From: Tolypothrix sp. NIES-4075
GTDB taxonomy: Bacteria; Cyanobacteriota; Cyanobacteriia; Cyanobacteriales; Nostocaceae
Direction of reading: 5' to 3'
Assembly: GCF_002218085.1 (NCBI RefSeq)
Contig: NZ_BDUC01000006.1
Span: forward strand, 434,001 to 498,000
Length of the DNA stretch: 64,000 nt
The position numbers and the translations under genes are program-made. The notes beneath the pieces are model-generated. The model saw only the letters and a program-made list of their open reading frames with translations, was not told where the DNA came from and ran no database searches. This document shows, piece by piece, positions 25,676-35,191 of this stretch. The first letter of the stretch is position 1; every line of letters begins with the position of its first letter.

Positions 25676-27115
25676 ATGCGGATTTTATTTGTAGCAGCAG
25701 AGGCAGCTCCCATTGCGAAAGTTGGCGGAATGGGTGATGTTGTCGGTGCTTTACCCAAATTCCTCAGACAAATGGGGCATGATGTGCGAATCTTCATGCC
25801 ATACTACGGCATGTTGCCAGACAAAATGGATATTCCCCAAGAACCGATTTGGTGGGGAGATGCGATGTTTCAGCACTTTGCAGTTTATGAAACAATTTTG
25901 CCGGGTACTGATGTTCCCTTGTATTTATTTGGACATCCCGCATTCATGCCTCGGCGCATCTACTCTGGAGATGATGAAGATTGGCGGTTCACATTGTTTG
26001 CTAACGGTGCAGCCGAGTTTTGCTGGAATTATTGGAAGCCAGAAATAGTTCACTGTCACGATTGGCACACGGGGATGATTCCGGTGTGGATGAATCAAGA
26101 TCCTGATATTACCACCGTTTTTACGATTCATAACTTGGCTTATCAAGGTCCGTGGCGTTGGTTTTTAGAGAAAATTACTTGGTGTCCTTGGTATATGCAA
26201 GGACATAATACAATGGCAGCGGCTGTGCAGTACGCTGACAGAGTAAATACAGTTTCTCCGACTTATGCCGAGCAAATTAAAACACCTGAATACGGGGAAA
26301 CTTTAGAAGGTTTGCTGTCTTTTATTAGTGGTAAGCTATCTGGGATTATTAATGGTGTAGATAACGAGGTTTATAACCCAGCAGATGATAAATACATCGC
26401 CCAAACCTTTACGGCAGACACATTAGATAAACGCAAAGCTAATAAAATTGCCTTGCAAGAAGAAGTGGGGTTAGAAGTTAACAACAATGCCTTTTTAATA
26501 GGGATGGTGACACGGTTAGTCGATCAAAAAGGCATTGACTTAACTTTGCAAATTATGGATCGGTTCTTAGCATATACAGATGCACAATTTGTGTTGCTGG
26601 GCACAGGCGATCGCAATTATGAAACTCAAATGTGGCAAATGGCATCGCGTTATCCCGGACGCATGGCAACTTACCTACTTTATAACGATGCTTTAGCTCG
26701 CCGCATCTACGCCGGTTCTGATGCCTTCTTAATGCCAAGCCGTTTTGAACCTTGCGGAATTAGCCAAATGTTAGCCTTGCGTTATGGTTGCGTGCCAATT
26801 GTCCGTCGCACCGGGGGATTAGTTGACACTGTAACACACCATGACCCCACAAATGGACTAGGTACTGGTTATTGTTTTGACCGCTATGAAGCGCTAGATT
26901 TGTTTACCTGCATGATTCGCGCTTGGGAAGGCTACCGCTATAAACCGCAATGGCTGGAATTACAAAAACGCGGTATGAATGAAGACTTCAGTTGGTATCA
27001 ATCTGCGAAGCAGTACGTTAAATTGTACAGGTCAATTTACGGCTTGCCAGAAGAAGACGAGCCTACACAACAAGTCGAGTCAAGTGTAAACGAGCCTGTA
27101 GCTACTTCTAAATAA
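25676..27115 (+). CDS. glgA: Glycogen synthase (GT5)
   Basis: Transfers glucose from ADP-glucose to growing glycogen. The 479-residue protein begins with the GT5 hallmark K15VGG18 (AKVGGMGDVVGALP) and has HCHDWHTGMIPVW, a second-domain ATRLVDQKG-like stretch (MVTRLVDQKGIDL), PSRFEPCGISQ and RRTGGLVDTV. The sequence TWCPWYMQG resembles the cyanobacterial GlgA1 type from memory; cyanobacteria usually have two isoforms. The last 20 residues are a low-complexity tail. Start at ATG 25676. Confidence 0.94.
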   Translation: MRILFVAAEAAPIAKVGGMGDVVGALPKFLRQMGHDVRIFMPYYGMLPDKMDIPQEPIWWGDAMFQHFAVYETILPGTDVPLYLFGHPAFMPRRIYSGDDEDWRFTLFANGAAEFCWNYWKPEIVHCHDWHTGMIPVWMNQDPDITTVFTIHNLAYQGPWRWFLEKITWCPWYMQGHNTMAAAVQYADRVNTVSPTYAEQIKTPEYGETLEGLLSFISGKLSGIINGVDNEVYNPADDKYIAQTFTADTLDKRKANKIALQEEVGLEVNNNAFLIGMVTRLVDQKGIDLTLQIMDRFLAYTDAQFVLLGTGDRNYETQMWQMASRYPGRMATYLLYNDALARRIYAGSDAFLMPSRFEPCGISQMLALRYGCVPIVRRTGGLVDTVTHHDPTNGLGTGYCFDRYEALDLFTCMIRAWEGYRYKPQWLELQKRGMNEDFSWYQSAKQYVKLYRSIYGLPEEDEPTQQVESSVNEPVATSK

Positions 27116-27226
27116 GTTCTGCAAAACACTTATAGCAGAATTCAGGAGTCAGGAGTCAGGAGGAAGGAGGAAGAAAAAGAAAGTTCTTTATTCCTTTACC
27201 CCTTCCCCCTTTCCCTTTACCCTTCT

Positions 27227-27817
27227 TCATTTAAACCAACGTTTAGTTGCTTCGGCAATGCGCTGTCCAAAGCGTTCTGCGGTTTTTGCGTCACCTGGGT
27301 CTAGGACTGCTTCTTTGCCACTCATATCGAGCTGGCTTTGACCCATCACACCGAGAAATCCCCCCAGTCGATTCACTCCATCATCTTTACCAAGTAAAAA
27401 GCTTTGCAAGTCTCCTAAATTCACCCAAATCATGCCGTGCTGGGCTGCGTTAGTCGCCAAGTATAAAAGCGTACTTTGCTTATCGCCACTGGGTGAACTT
27501 GAGTGCGTAAAGCCACCAGCGATTTTGTCTTTCCATCCGTGTCTGAACCAAACTTCGCTAGCTGTATCGATAAATGCCTTGAATTGAGCTGCTACACCAC
27601 CCATATAAGTAGGTGAGCCAAAAACGATCGCATCCGCAGAGTTGAGCTTTTCCATAATTGCATCATTTTTCCAGCGACCATTGACAATTTGCTCACCAGT
27701 AATCCGCAGAAGCTCAACAGTAATGCCTTCAACTTGGCTTGCACCTTTATAAATTTCTTCAGCCATAAGATGAGTATGACCCGCACCAGAAAAATAGGCG
27801 ATCGCAACTATAGGCAT
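27227..27817 (-). CDS. Flavodoxin-fold NAD(P)H-dependent oxidoreductase
   Basis: 196 residues with the flavodoxin/FMN-reductase layout: AYFSGAGHTHLMAE (FMN phosphate loop), VFGSPTYMGG and the FTHSSSPSGDK stretch. It resembles WrbA-like quinone reductases and general FMN reductases; which one cannot be decided. The ATG at 27817 has GAGG six bases upstream and is preferred to a TTG four codons earlier. It lies downstream of wecB on the same strand, beyond that gene's terminator. Confidence 0.85.
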   Translation of the reverse strand: MPIVAIAYFSGAGHTHLMAEEIYKGASQVEGITVELLRITGEQIVNGRWKNDAIMEKLNSADAIVFGSPTYMGGVAAQFKAFIDTASEVWFRHGWKDKIAGGFTHSSSPSGDKQSTLLYLATNAAQHGMIWVNLGDLQSFLLGKDDGVNRLGGFLGVMGQSQLDMSGKEAVLDPGDAKTAERFGQRIAEATKRWFK

Positions 27818-27908
27818 AAGAAACCTCAATCTTTAACTTAAAACAAACGAGAAATATCATACGCATTACTTAGATGTAAAGTAAAGCTAACTTTTATCAG
27901 CTTTGTTT

Positions 27909-27939
27909 GAAAAAACAAAAAACCGGAATAATCCGGTTT
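27909..27939 (-). terminator. Rho-independent terminator of wecB
   Basis: On the minus strand an 8-base stem (aaaccgga/tccggttt) with a 4-base loop is followed by a T-rich run, 40 bases past the wecB stop. Confidence 0.8.
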
Positions 27940-27978
27940 GAAAAGCTTGTTTCTATTGAAATCACGCCATAATTTTTC

Positions 27979-29094
27979 TTAATCGATACTCAAATAATTT
28001 TGGACAATTTGCAAGATGCGCTCTGCTGCATGACCATCCCCAAACGGATTAATTGCATTTGCCATTGCTTCATAAGCGGTTGAGTTACTCAACAACTCGC
28101 TTGCAGCAGCAAAAATGTCTTTGCTCTCGGTTCCTACCAGTTTGGCTGTACCCGCAGCGACTGCTTCTGGTCTTTCAGTGGTTTCTCGCAGAACTAATAC
28201 TGGTTTGCCGAGACTGGGTGCTTCTTCTTGCAAACCACCAGAGTCTGTGAGGAGAAGATGCGATCGCCCAATTGCCCCCACTAACTCAGCATAATCTAGC
28301 GGTTCTGTCAAGAAAATTCGCGGATGATTTCCTAAAAGTGCTTGTAACGGTTCTCGTACTGTCGGATTGCGGTGTAATGGCAACAATAAAGCTGTATCCG
28401 GAAACTTGTCTAAAATCTGTAAAAATCCTTGTGCGATTCCTTGTAACGGTTCTCCCCAATTTTCCCGACGATGCACTGTAGCCAACAGTGTGCGATGTGA
28501 ATCCCAGTTTAAACCAGGTATATTACAAGCAGGTTGCCGACTTGCCACATTTAACAAGGCATCAATTACCGTATTACCCGTGTGGTGAATTTCACCCAAA
28601 ACCCCAGAACGTTGTAAATTTTCCACAGCTAAAGGAGTTGGAGCAAAGTGCAGCTGCGTAAGTTGCGAAATCAACCGTCGATTAGCTTCTTCTGGGTAAG
28701 GATTAAATAAGTCATCAGTTCTTAAACCGGCTTCTACATGACCTACAGGAATTTTTTGATAAAAAGCTGCCAAAGTCGCGGCAAAAGCCGTTGTCGTATC
28801 TCCCTGCACTAATACTAAATCTGGTTTGCTTGCTTGAAATAACGTTTCTAAACCTCGTAAACTACGGCAGGTAATGTCACTCAGAGATTGTTGAGGCTGC
28901 ATAATCTCTAAGTCACAATCTGCCTTGAAGTTGAACAGTTGCATCACTTGCTCTACCATTTCGCGATGCTGTCCAGTCAAAATTATTTGCGTGTCGAAGT
29001 CTGAGGAGCGTTGGAATACCTGAATCACCGGGGCTAGTTTAATTGCTTCCGGACGAGTACCCAAGATAATGTAAACTCGTTTTTGATTAGTCAT
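27979..29094 (-). CDS. wecB: UDP-GlcNAc 2-epimerase, non-hydrolysing
   Basis: Interconverts UDP-GlcNAc and UDP-ManNAc for surface polysaccharides. 371 residues, typical length. Motifs: GTRPEAIKLAPV at the N-terminus, VQGDTTTAFAATL, HVEAGLRT, NRRLISQL, TVHRRENWG, and LLTDSGGLQEEAP with PVLVLRETTERPE. It is about 23 kb from the glycan cluster at the window's end, so a shared pathway is possible but not shown by position. Confidence 0.95.
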   Translation of the reverse strand: MTNQKRVYIILGTRPEAIKLAPVIQVFQRSSDFDTQIILTGQHREMVEQVMQLFNFKADCDLEIMQPQQSLSDITCRSLRGLETLFQASKPDLVLVQGDTTTAFAATLAAFYQKIPVGHVEAGLRTDDLFNPYPEEANRRLISQLTQLHFAPTPLAVENLQRSGVLGEIHHTGNTVIDALLNVASRQPACNIPGLNWDSHRTLLATVHRRENWGEPLQGIAQGFLQILDKFPDTALLLPLHRNPTVREPLQALLGNHPRIFLTEPLDYAELVGAIGRSHLLLTDSGGLQEEAPSLGKPVLVLRETTERPEAVAAGTAKLVGTESKDIFAAASELLSNSTAYEAMANAINPFGDGHAAERILQIVQNYLSID

Positions 29095-29723
29095 TAAGTA
29101 GGTCGTTACAAAAAATCGGCATTGCTCAATTAAGGCATGAAATCCATAATTTATTGTAGAGAGGTAAGGAGTGGAACGTCTCTACCAAAAACAAGCATCT
29201 AGATAAGGAGTAATAAAAATCCTATCCCACCAGACAAGCCACGAGCTTTTAACTATATATATTAAGAACGTATATATTGAGGACGCGAGGAGCGATCGTG
29301 GGACAGACACAAAAGCTAGGACAGATTATCATCCTGAATGGTACCCCACGAGCAATAGCCAAGTTTTGCAAGCTACGACACTCAACTTAACCACCGCGTA
29401 CAAAAACTTTTTCGATAAAAGAGCGGGGTTTCCCAAGTTCAAGTCTAAGCACGGTTTAGGCAAATCCCCGAACTTGTAGCTCAAACAGCAGAAGCCTCTG
29501 ATATCATGTTCGGCAAATTAATTACTATTCGGCGATCTTTGCAAAAATCGGAAAACCCTCTTTCCCCCTGCTAGAAAGCTCCCTGCACTCTTTGCGGTCT
29601 TAATAATAAGGCTTTAGGTGACACGATATGACCTATCCCAAGGAAGGTGAAAATCAAACGTTCTTCTAGGGATGATATCAAAAGATGCTTTGGCTTATTT
29701 AGAGTTTTATCAGGTTTGGCATT
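29095..29723. other. Spacer with repeats and a tnpB remnant
   Basis: Apart from the tnpB fragment it holds an imperfect GAGACG-type inverted repeat around 29155-29190. The rest shows no coding frame. Confidence 0.4.
29287..29479 (+). pseudogene. tnpB fragment
   Basis: A plus-strand frame ending at 29479 reads SNSQVLQATTLNLTTAYKN, then FFDKRAGFPKFKSKHG, which is the N-terminal nucleic-acid binding region of IS605-type TnpB. Nothing of the RuvC or zinc-ribbon parts follows. A remnant of an old insertion. Confidence 0.75.
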
Positions 29724-30029
29724 ATGACGCTCAATGAATTTATACAATTGTTAGAAAAACAAGAAAAATGTTCATCTTTTCTGCCAAAAACACTGCAAGC
29801 ATTGTGGTATGACAAAAAAGGAGATTGGCATAAAGCACATAATATTGTCCAAGATGCCGGCGATGTTGATAGCGCTTGGATTCATGCGTACTTGCACCGC
29901 AAAGAAGGCGATTTAAATAATGCCCGATACTGGTACAATCGCAGTGGGAAGCCAGAGTTTCTAGGAGATTTGAATCAGGAATGGGAGCAAATTGTTACAA
30001 ACCTGCTCTTGAAAGCGGAACGTCTTTAG
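29724..30029 (+). CDS. Conserved small protein of unknown function
   Basis: 101 residues, predicted helical and soluble. The central KGDWHKAHNIVQDAG, SAWIHAYLHRKEGD and NARYWYNRSGKP stretches look like two TPR-like helix pairs; I recall this pattern as widely conserved in bacteria without a function. Converges with the KaiB-domain gene, 22 bases away. Confidence 0.75.
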   Translation: MTLNEFIQLLEKQEKCSSFLPKTLQALWYDKKGDWHKAHNIVQDAGDVDSAWIHAYLHRKEGDLNNARYWYNRSGKPEFLGDLNQEWEQIVTNLLLKAERL

Positions 30030-30051
30030 AATATGTTCTGGGGGAACGTCT

Positions 30052-30813
30052 CTACAATGTGGCTTTTTTAGTTCCTAACATTTGCAAGATTTTTTCCACA
30101 TTATCTAAATCCCCAGCCATTCGCCGAATTGGGTGGGGCCAAACTTTAACGAGGGTGGGAGTTGCGGAAACTTGATCGAGTTCTGCTTGTTCAGGATTTG
30201 TCAAAACATCAACAACTTTTAAAGTGTAAGGATGCTTAAGCGATCGCTCTAATAATTCGTGTAGATTTTGAAGAATGCGTTCAGTGTTAACACTATGTCC
30301 GGCAACAAATAAGCGAAGAACAAAGCCTTGGGTTTTCGGTTCGGCTTTTTGGATTGCGGCGATCGGTTGAGGAGATACTTGAGCTTGAGAGAATTCTAAA
30401 CGCACAATTAAATCATGGTCTTCCCAAAGTTGGGGGAATGAAGATCGATAACTAGATAATACCATGCGATCGCACAATCCCTCTTGCCACGGAGCTGCTT
30501 GCCAAACTAAATCCCCCGTCCCAAAAACAGCATTCAGCACAGCTTGATGTCGCATTACCAACGGATAAGCTTCCGCAAAAGTTCGTACTTGTTGAGTGCG
30601 CGGATCTAACCAGTGGTCAATAGTTGCCGTGTAGCAAGGCACTAAAAAATGAGGCGGTTCTGGTAAGTCTAAAATTTCTTGTAAAAAAGCGCACAAATGC
30701 AAATGCCATCGACCTTTTTTGCCAGGGTCGATGCAATAAATTAAATCTCCTCCAGGTGTAAATAGCGCAATGCCCTTAAACAACTGGGGTAAAAGTGGTT
30801 TATCTGGATTCAA
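30052..30813 (-). CDS. KaiB-domain protein with a cyanobacterial N-terminal domain
   Basis: 253 residues. Residues about 163-253 match the thioredoxin-like KaiB fold: FVLRLFVAGHSVNTERILQN, YTLKVVDVLTNPEQAELDQV, SATPTLVKVWPHPIRR. Residues 1-150 form a separate globular domain (ALFTPGGDLIYCIDP, WHLHLCAFLQEILDLPEPPHF) not seen in clock KaiB, which is only about 100 residues. It is therefore a KaiB-like regulator rather than the core clock protein; no kaiA or kaiC is nearby. It might bind KaiC or a kinase such as SasA. Downstream of pilT on the same strand. Confidence 0.82.
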   Translation of the reverse strand: MNPDKPLLPQLFKGIALFTPGGDLIYCIDPGKKGRWHLHLCAFLQEILDLPEPPHFLVPCYTATIDHWLDPRTQQVRTFAEAYPLVMRHQAVLNAVFGTGDLVWQAAPWQEGLCDRMVLSSYRSSFPQLWEDHDLIVRLEFSQAQVSPQPIAAIQKAEPKTQGFVLRLFVAGHSVNTERILQNLHELLERSLKHPYTLKVVDVLTNPEQAELDQVSATPTLVKVWPHPIRRMAGDLDNVEKILQMLGTKKATL

Positions 30814-30823
30814 GGGAGTGGAG

Positions 30824-30930
30824 AGGGGGGATGGGGGGATGGGGGGATGGGCAGAGGGGCAGAATAATAACTCCTGACTTTTGACTCCTGACTTTTAACT
30901 CCTAACTCCTAACTCCTAACTCCCCACTCC
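30824..30930. repeat. Low-complexity spacer repeats
   Basis: A ggggggat tract (30830-30855) and repeated actccta units (about 30870-30925) fill the gap between pilT and the KaiB-domain gene. Such tracts recur elsewhere in the window (2097, 27140, 42710). Confidence 0.75.
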
Positions 30931-30937
30931 CTAATTT

Positions 30938-32254
30938 TTAAACTCGACCTCGGAGAAACTGTGCCATTTCGTTAGGAGTTGGTGACATCTCCAAAGCTGT
31001 TTCTTCAGTAATGCGACCTTCTTGATAAAGGTTGAGCAAAGACTGATTCATTGTAATCATACCGTCAAAACCGGCTTGCTTCATCAGCTCGGTAATTTCA
31101 TCATATTTACCGTCTTTCACCCAGTCTTTAACTGCGTCGGTATTAATTAGGATATCGTGGAAAGCAGCACGTTTGCCATCAGTCGTGCGACACAAACCTT
31201 GAGCAATTACTGCCACCAAAGACTCAGCAAGCGCTACCCGCATCGCATCCTGTTCTCCAGCTGAGAAAAGGTTAAGAATTCTTTCAATCGTTTTTACAGC
31301 GCTGTTGGTGTGGAGGGTTCCCATTACCAAGTGACCTGTTTGAGCGGCTTTCAGGGCAGTGTTGACCGTTTCTTTATCCCGCATTTCCCCGACCAGAATC
31401 AAATCTGGGTCTTCCCGCAAAGCTGCTTTCAAAGCGTTGTCAAATTTTCGGGTGTGCATTCCTACTTCCCGTTGTTTAACCAACGACTTTTGGCTTTTGT
31501 GGACAAACTCGATTGGATCTTCGATGGTGATGATGTGTTTAGCCATCTCCTTATTAATGTAATCAACCATCGCCGCCATTGTGGTGGATTTACCAGAACC
31601 AGTCGGACCGGTCACTAAAATCAAACCTTTATGGTAGTGGCAGATATCGCGAAAAACTGGGGGTAAGTTTAATTGATCTATGGTGAGGATTTTCAACGGA
31701 ATTAACCGCATTACCATTGCATAGCCTTTGAGAGAGTCAAAGATATTAATCCGCACACGGGCAAAGTCGTACTGAGTTGCTCCATCAAATTCTAGATATT
31801 CTTCAAAGTGCTTAAGTTCTCCTTCTGTCAGCACCTCCCGCACCCAACTTATAAAAGTCTCTTTATCTGTTTCTGGATATTCTGTTGGCTGCATTTCTCC
31901 TCGGTTGCGGAAGCGAGGCACTTCACCGACACCCAAATGAATATCAGAAAAACCTTTATCGTAAGCTTCTTTAATCAACTGGGCTAAAGTCATTCCCGGA
32001 CTGCTTTTTCTAGGAACTGCACCAGGCATTGGTGGTGGAGTACCCGGACGATGAGAGGCAACAGGCACAGAAACTGGTGGTGGAGGTGGTGCAGCATTCA
32101 TCGCGGCACGGTTGGCAGTCTTTTCTGGTGTCATGTCCAAAGTTTGGGTAGCTTGACGCTGGGTGCTTAAGCTTGCTGGTGGTGGTGGGGGCAGTGGGGG
32201 GATATTACGGGCTGCGATCGGTGTAGAATTTGCTGGACGCTGTGATTCTGTCAT
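30938..32254 (-). CDS. pilT: Type IV pilus retraction ATPase
   Basis: PilT powers pilus retraction in twitching motility, phototaxis and DNA uptake. 438 residues: a Pro-rich disordered N-terminus (1-85, with PPPPP runs) absent from most PilTs, then the N-terminal PAS-like domain (SDIHLGVGEVPRFR) and the ATPase core. The core has Walker A GPTGSGKST, the Asp box IEDPIEF, Walker B-like DLILVGEMRD and the His box GHLVMGTLHT. Cyanobacteria often have two PilT types; I cannot tell which this is. Start at ATG 32254. Confidence 0.94.
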   Translation of the reverse strand: MTESQRPANSTPIAARNIPPLPPPPPASLSTQRQATQTLDMTPEKTANRAAMNAAPPPPPVSVPVASHRPGTPPPMPGAVPRKSSPGMTLAQLIKEAYDKGFSDIHLGVGEVPRFRNRGEMQPTEYPETDKETFISWVREVLTEGELKHFEEYLEFDGATQYDFARVRINIFDSLKGYAMVMRLIPLKILTIDQLNLPPVFRDICHYHKGLILVTGPTGSGKSTTMAAMVDYINKEMAKHIITIEDPIEFVHKSQKSLVKQREVGMHTRKFDNALKAALREDPDLILVGEMRDKETVNTALKAAQTGHLVMGTLHTNSAVKTIERILNLFSAGEQDAMRVALAESLVAVIAQGLCRTTDGKRAAFHDILINTDAVKDWVKDGKYDEITELMKQAGFDGMITMNQSLLNLYQEGRITEETALEMSPTPNEMAQFLRGRV

Positions 32255-33000
32255 ATATCTTCAAATTAATCTGCGTTTTTGTTTCATACGTGGAATTAGC
32301 AGCTAGTTTTGGTTCTAAAAATCGGCAAATAAGCCAGAAGGATGAGATAAGGAGCGATCGCTATCAGCCTACTTACTCACTTTTGAATGGGATAAGGCAA
32401 ATAAATGTCTATCACCAGTTCTATTTTTTCTCCCTTCACTTGTATCCGTTTGTTTTCAATCGACTAGCTATCAGTTAAATAAATAATTTATCTCTCTGAT
32501 ATAGACTGGTTTAACACATCAAGGGCAGACAATACATTCAGTATATATAGCCAGATATTTAAGTTATTTAAATTACAATATATTTAAATGTAAATATACT
32601 CATCTAAAGATGAGAAATTTTTCTTAAGCATTTATACTAATAGCTAGCAAGTAACAGCGAAAGTAACAGCCGAGAAATTGTTCAGCCTTATAAGAGCGAT
32701 TATGAGAATTTGCTTTGTTTTTGATAAGATATGTTAAGCATAAATTATCTGTAGTGCTAAGAACGCATCCTATTAATTAATACGTTTTAGCTTCTATTCC
32801 TTAAGATAGATGCTGGGGAGGGGTAGTCAAGAAAATGCTTATCAGGGCATTTATCCATGATCCCCAAAGCTTAACTGTAAAGTTTATTAACTAAATGCTC
32901 ATTTACCCGATTTGCTTTTATATACTAAAAGTCATTCAGATATCGAATTTGCTTTAAACAAGCAAGATAAATTTTTCACACTTTCTTGGGAGGAAAATTC
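32255..33000. promoter_or_regulatory. Divergent intergenic region of pilT and the membrane protein gene
   Basis: About 745 bases, AT-rich, with no convincing gene. It includes a small hairpin (aaatgc/gcattt, 32834-32854) and ends with ggaggaaa before the ATG at 33001. Its length leaves room for an unrecognised small RNA, but I see no known motif. Confidence 0.35.
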
Positions 33001-33375
33001 ATGGTTGCAGCTCAAAGCTCTAATAATAGCAAAACTCAGTCTTTGTTGATGATCAAAAGCTTTTTAATCTGGTCTTTCACATTGGCAGTATGCTTGCTGG
33101 TTGTTGGTTTTCCTTTAGTTGTCTTGATGGCTACGGTCGGATGTTTGTTGTCGATTGTCTTACAATCTGTGATGCCTGTTAGTGCTGTTTTGCTAGTTGC
33201 TGGTGGTTTGATTTTGTTTAATGTAATGGCTGTTGTTTTCGCTGCTGGGATGTTAACTCTCAAGGGTGTTCATCCAAGTCAAGTCAGCTGGTTAAGCTGG
33301 CTGCATGGAGAGGCAGATGAAACACAAACTACCGTCTACGCTGCTTGTCCTTTAACTTGTGATGTCAAAGTATAA
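33001..33375 (+). CDS. Small two-helix membrane protein
   Basis: 124 residues with hydrophobic segments at about 20-55 and 60-90, a short hydrophilic N-terminus and a C-terminal tail with two cysteines (ACPLTC). Family unrecognised. The GGAGG ribosome site eight bases before ATG 33001 decides the start. A clear terminator follows, so it is a single-gene transcript. Confidence 0.7.
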   Translation: MVAAQSSNNSKTQSLLMIKSFLIWSFTLAVCLLVVGFPLVVLMATVGCLLSIVLQSVMPVSAVLLVAGGLILFNVMAVVFAAGMLTLKGVHPSQVSWLSWLHGEADETQTTVYAACPLTCDVKV

Positions 33376-33409
33376 TTATCACTACCAAATTCGACAAACA
33401 GTGCATCTG

Positions 33410-33430
33410 CCCGGTCTTGCCGGGTTTTTT
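33410..33430 (+). terminator. Rho-independent terminator
   Basis: cccgg/ccggg stem with a short loop and a run of six T, 35 bases after the stop of the membrane protein gene. Confidence 0.8.
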
Positions 33431-33438
33431 CATGTTTA

Positions 33439-34068
33439 CTAATGTGCAACAAAATTGACCAAAATACCAAGAACTTGCTCAACTGGAGGAAGATTGTATT
33501 CTAAAAGTCCAATAGTTACCGTATTTGATTCCAGCTTGAGAAACTTCCATCTGTCCCCGGTAGTAACTGTACCAAAAATAGTAGGAACCGACTGATTATT
33601 TTGTTCATTAAAACGCTGTGCTGCAATCATTTCTGCAACGCACTGACCTAACCCTCCATTCAAATCTTCTTTTTTCGCTTCCACCACTACTACCGCAGGT
33701 GCATCAATAAACAACTGTTCGGGAGAACGACTGATCAGAAAATCACAAACACCATTTAGTCCTACTGATTGGTCTACAGTAAAATCATTTCCAGAAAATA
33801 AACTAATTTTTTGGGGAAAAATATCTTTAAGTTCCAACAAAATAGGACATATAAGCATTTCTGACCTAGCTTTTTCAGTATTTAACGCTAAAGCTAGAGG
33901 TAAATATTTCTCCAAAAAATCTGCCAAAAAAGGACTTGGCTGTTGTGATTCGATAGATGTTAGAAAAGTCGTTTCTTCAACGATTGTTAAATTAAAATCT
34001 TGTTTGACACGTCGTAACGTAAAGTCGCTATAGGACATTTGTTTACTTAGCTTTACAAGAGCGATCAT
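33439..34068 (-). CDS. Predicted PD-(D/E)XK-fold protein of unknown function
   Basis: 209 residues (199 if started at Met11, which gives MSYSDFTL). The stretch LNGVCDFLIS followed by VVVVEAKKEDLNGG and GQCVAEMIAAQRFNE fits the Asp...Glu-x-Lys core and following helix of a nuclease fold. The N-terminal third is helical. No methyltransferase or other restriction partner is adjacent, so it is not obviously a restriction enzyme. Neither start has a strong ribosome site. Confidence 0.7.
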   Translation of the reverse strand: MIALVKLSKQMSYSDFTLRRVKQDFNLTIVEETTFLTSIESQQPSPFLADFLEKYLPLALALNTEKARSEMLICPILLELKDIFPQKISLFSGNDFTVDQSVGLNGVCDFLISRSPEQLFIDAPAVVVVEAKKEDLNGGLGQCVAEMIAAQRFNEQNNQSVPTIFGTVTTGDRWKFLKLESNTVTIGLLEYNLPPVEQVLGILVNFVAH

Positions 34069-34100
34069 TATGCGCCAATTTTAGGAGTCCTATATCTTTA

Positions 34101-34670
34101 TTAATCTTCTACCCAATAGAGTAGACCTAAAGAAGTAACTGCACCAAAAAAGTGAGCGCCAATCATGTTGACGTTTGCTAACATGACAAAAATATCTAGT
34201 GAACGAATCAGATTTTCCGGTCGATAAACCGCGACTCCTTGAGGTTGCGCCAATGCTTTTCCTAATATAACTGCAACCGTCGCTTCCGATGCAACAAAAG
34301 ATATTAATAGCCCGATTAAACTAATAATTAGTCCCAGACGTAAAGCTTTAATTACGTCTTCTTTTTTGAGATGGATTTGATAATTTGATGTTTGTATAAG
34401 TTTAGCCAAATTTCTGTAACGTAAAGCCCAATATACACGGAAGCACAGCAACAAAATACCAACAGTACCTAAAAAGACACCGAACCCAATAGCTGTATTG
34501 TTCGTTTGGATAGTGACGTTGCGGCTAAACCAAGCAAACAACAAAGCAATGCCGGAAACAGCACCTAGCGTCAACTGTACCCAGAAGCTAATGCGACCTA
34601 CTAAACGAAAAGTAGTGAGGAATTGCTGTTTGCTTGGGGGATGTGACAATGATTCTAGATTATTTAACAT
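34101..34670 (-). CDS. DUF3611-family membrane protein
   Basis: 189 residues with four hydrophobic segments (about 30-52, 62-82, 115-137 and 165-187). Motifs FRLVGRISFWVQL, SLDIFVMLANVNMIGAHF and the short end YWVED match the DUF3611 family of cyanobacteria and plastids as I recall it. Function unknown. AAGG five bases before ATG 34670 decides the start over an upstream GTG. Confidence 0.78.
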   Translation of the reverse strand: MLNNLESLSHPPSKQQFLTTFRLVGRISFWVQLTLGAVSGIALLFAWFSRNVTIQTNNTAIGFGVFLGTVGILLLCFRVYWALRYRNLAKLIQTSNYQIHLKKEDVIKALRLGLIISLIGLLISFVASEATVAVILGKALAQPQGVAVYRPENLIRSLDIFVMLANVNMIGAHFFGAVTSLGLLYWVED

Positions 34671-34875
34671 ATATACCTTTGGGTAGTAGTTTGGAAGTAA
34701 AGACACAAAAACTGAGCTTTATTTAGGCTTTTATCTGAATGCGCTACAAACTAATAAATACATGAATTTACAATTTCTTGTATGTATCATCATAAATATC
34801 TTTTTTAGAGAAGCTAGTTTGAAGTTAGTTTCAGATTAGATGATAGTAGTGGAAAACTGGTAATTAGTGTGCTAA

Positions 34876-35178
34876 TTAATTTAAAACGTCTTTAATACTG
34901 CCTACTTTATCATTTACGATATCTGAATATACATTATAGTTTTTAATGTTATGCTCCCCAATATTTTGATGAAATTTTGTATCGAATCCCAGTAGCGATC
35001 GCGCTCCATCCGCTCCACCAGTGTAGCTCCACCAATAATCAATTCCCGCCTTGCCTGAGCGGTCAAGCGTTAGCATTGTGAATGCCAGAGCAGTAGCTCC
35101 CACCGCCATGACTGTTGGTATGAACCAGTAGCTTGAGTGGAGCGCATCCCAAAGCTTGCTCAATTTGACGTTTTTCAT
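34876..35178 (-). pseudogene. Truncated DUF2254 membrane protein
   Basis: 100 residues. SSYWFIPTVMAVGATALAF, LDRSGK, and YWWSYTGGADGARSLLG match only the N-terminus of DUF2254 proteins, which are normally over 400 residues. After ARSLLG the sequence departs into an unrelated hydrophilic tail and stops. The gene begins 13 bases after the mscS stop, so it was probably an operon partner. It may still make a short one-helix peptide. Confidence 0.65.
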
Positions 35179-35191
35179 GAGACGTTTTTCA

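Noticed and set aside
32820..32860. Hairpin before the 33001 gene as a riboswitch or known small RNA
   Set aside because: Only six base pairs, and no known cyanobacterial riboswitch or Yfr motif could be recognised.
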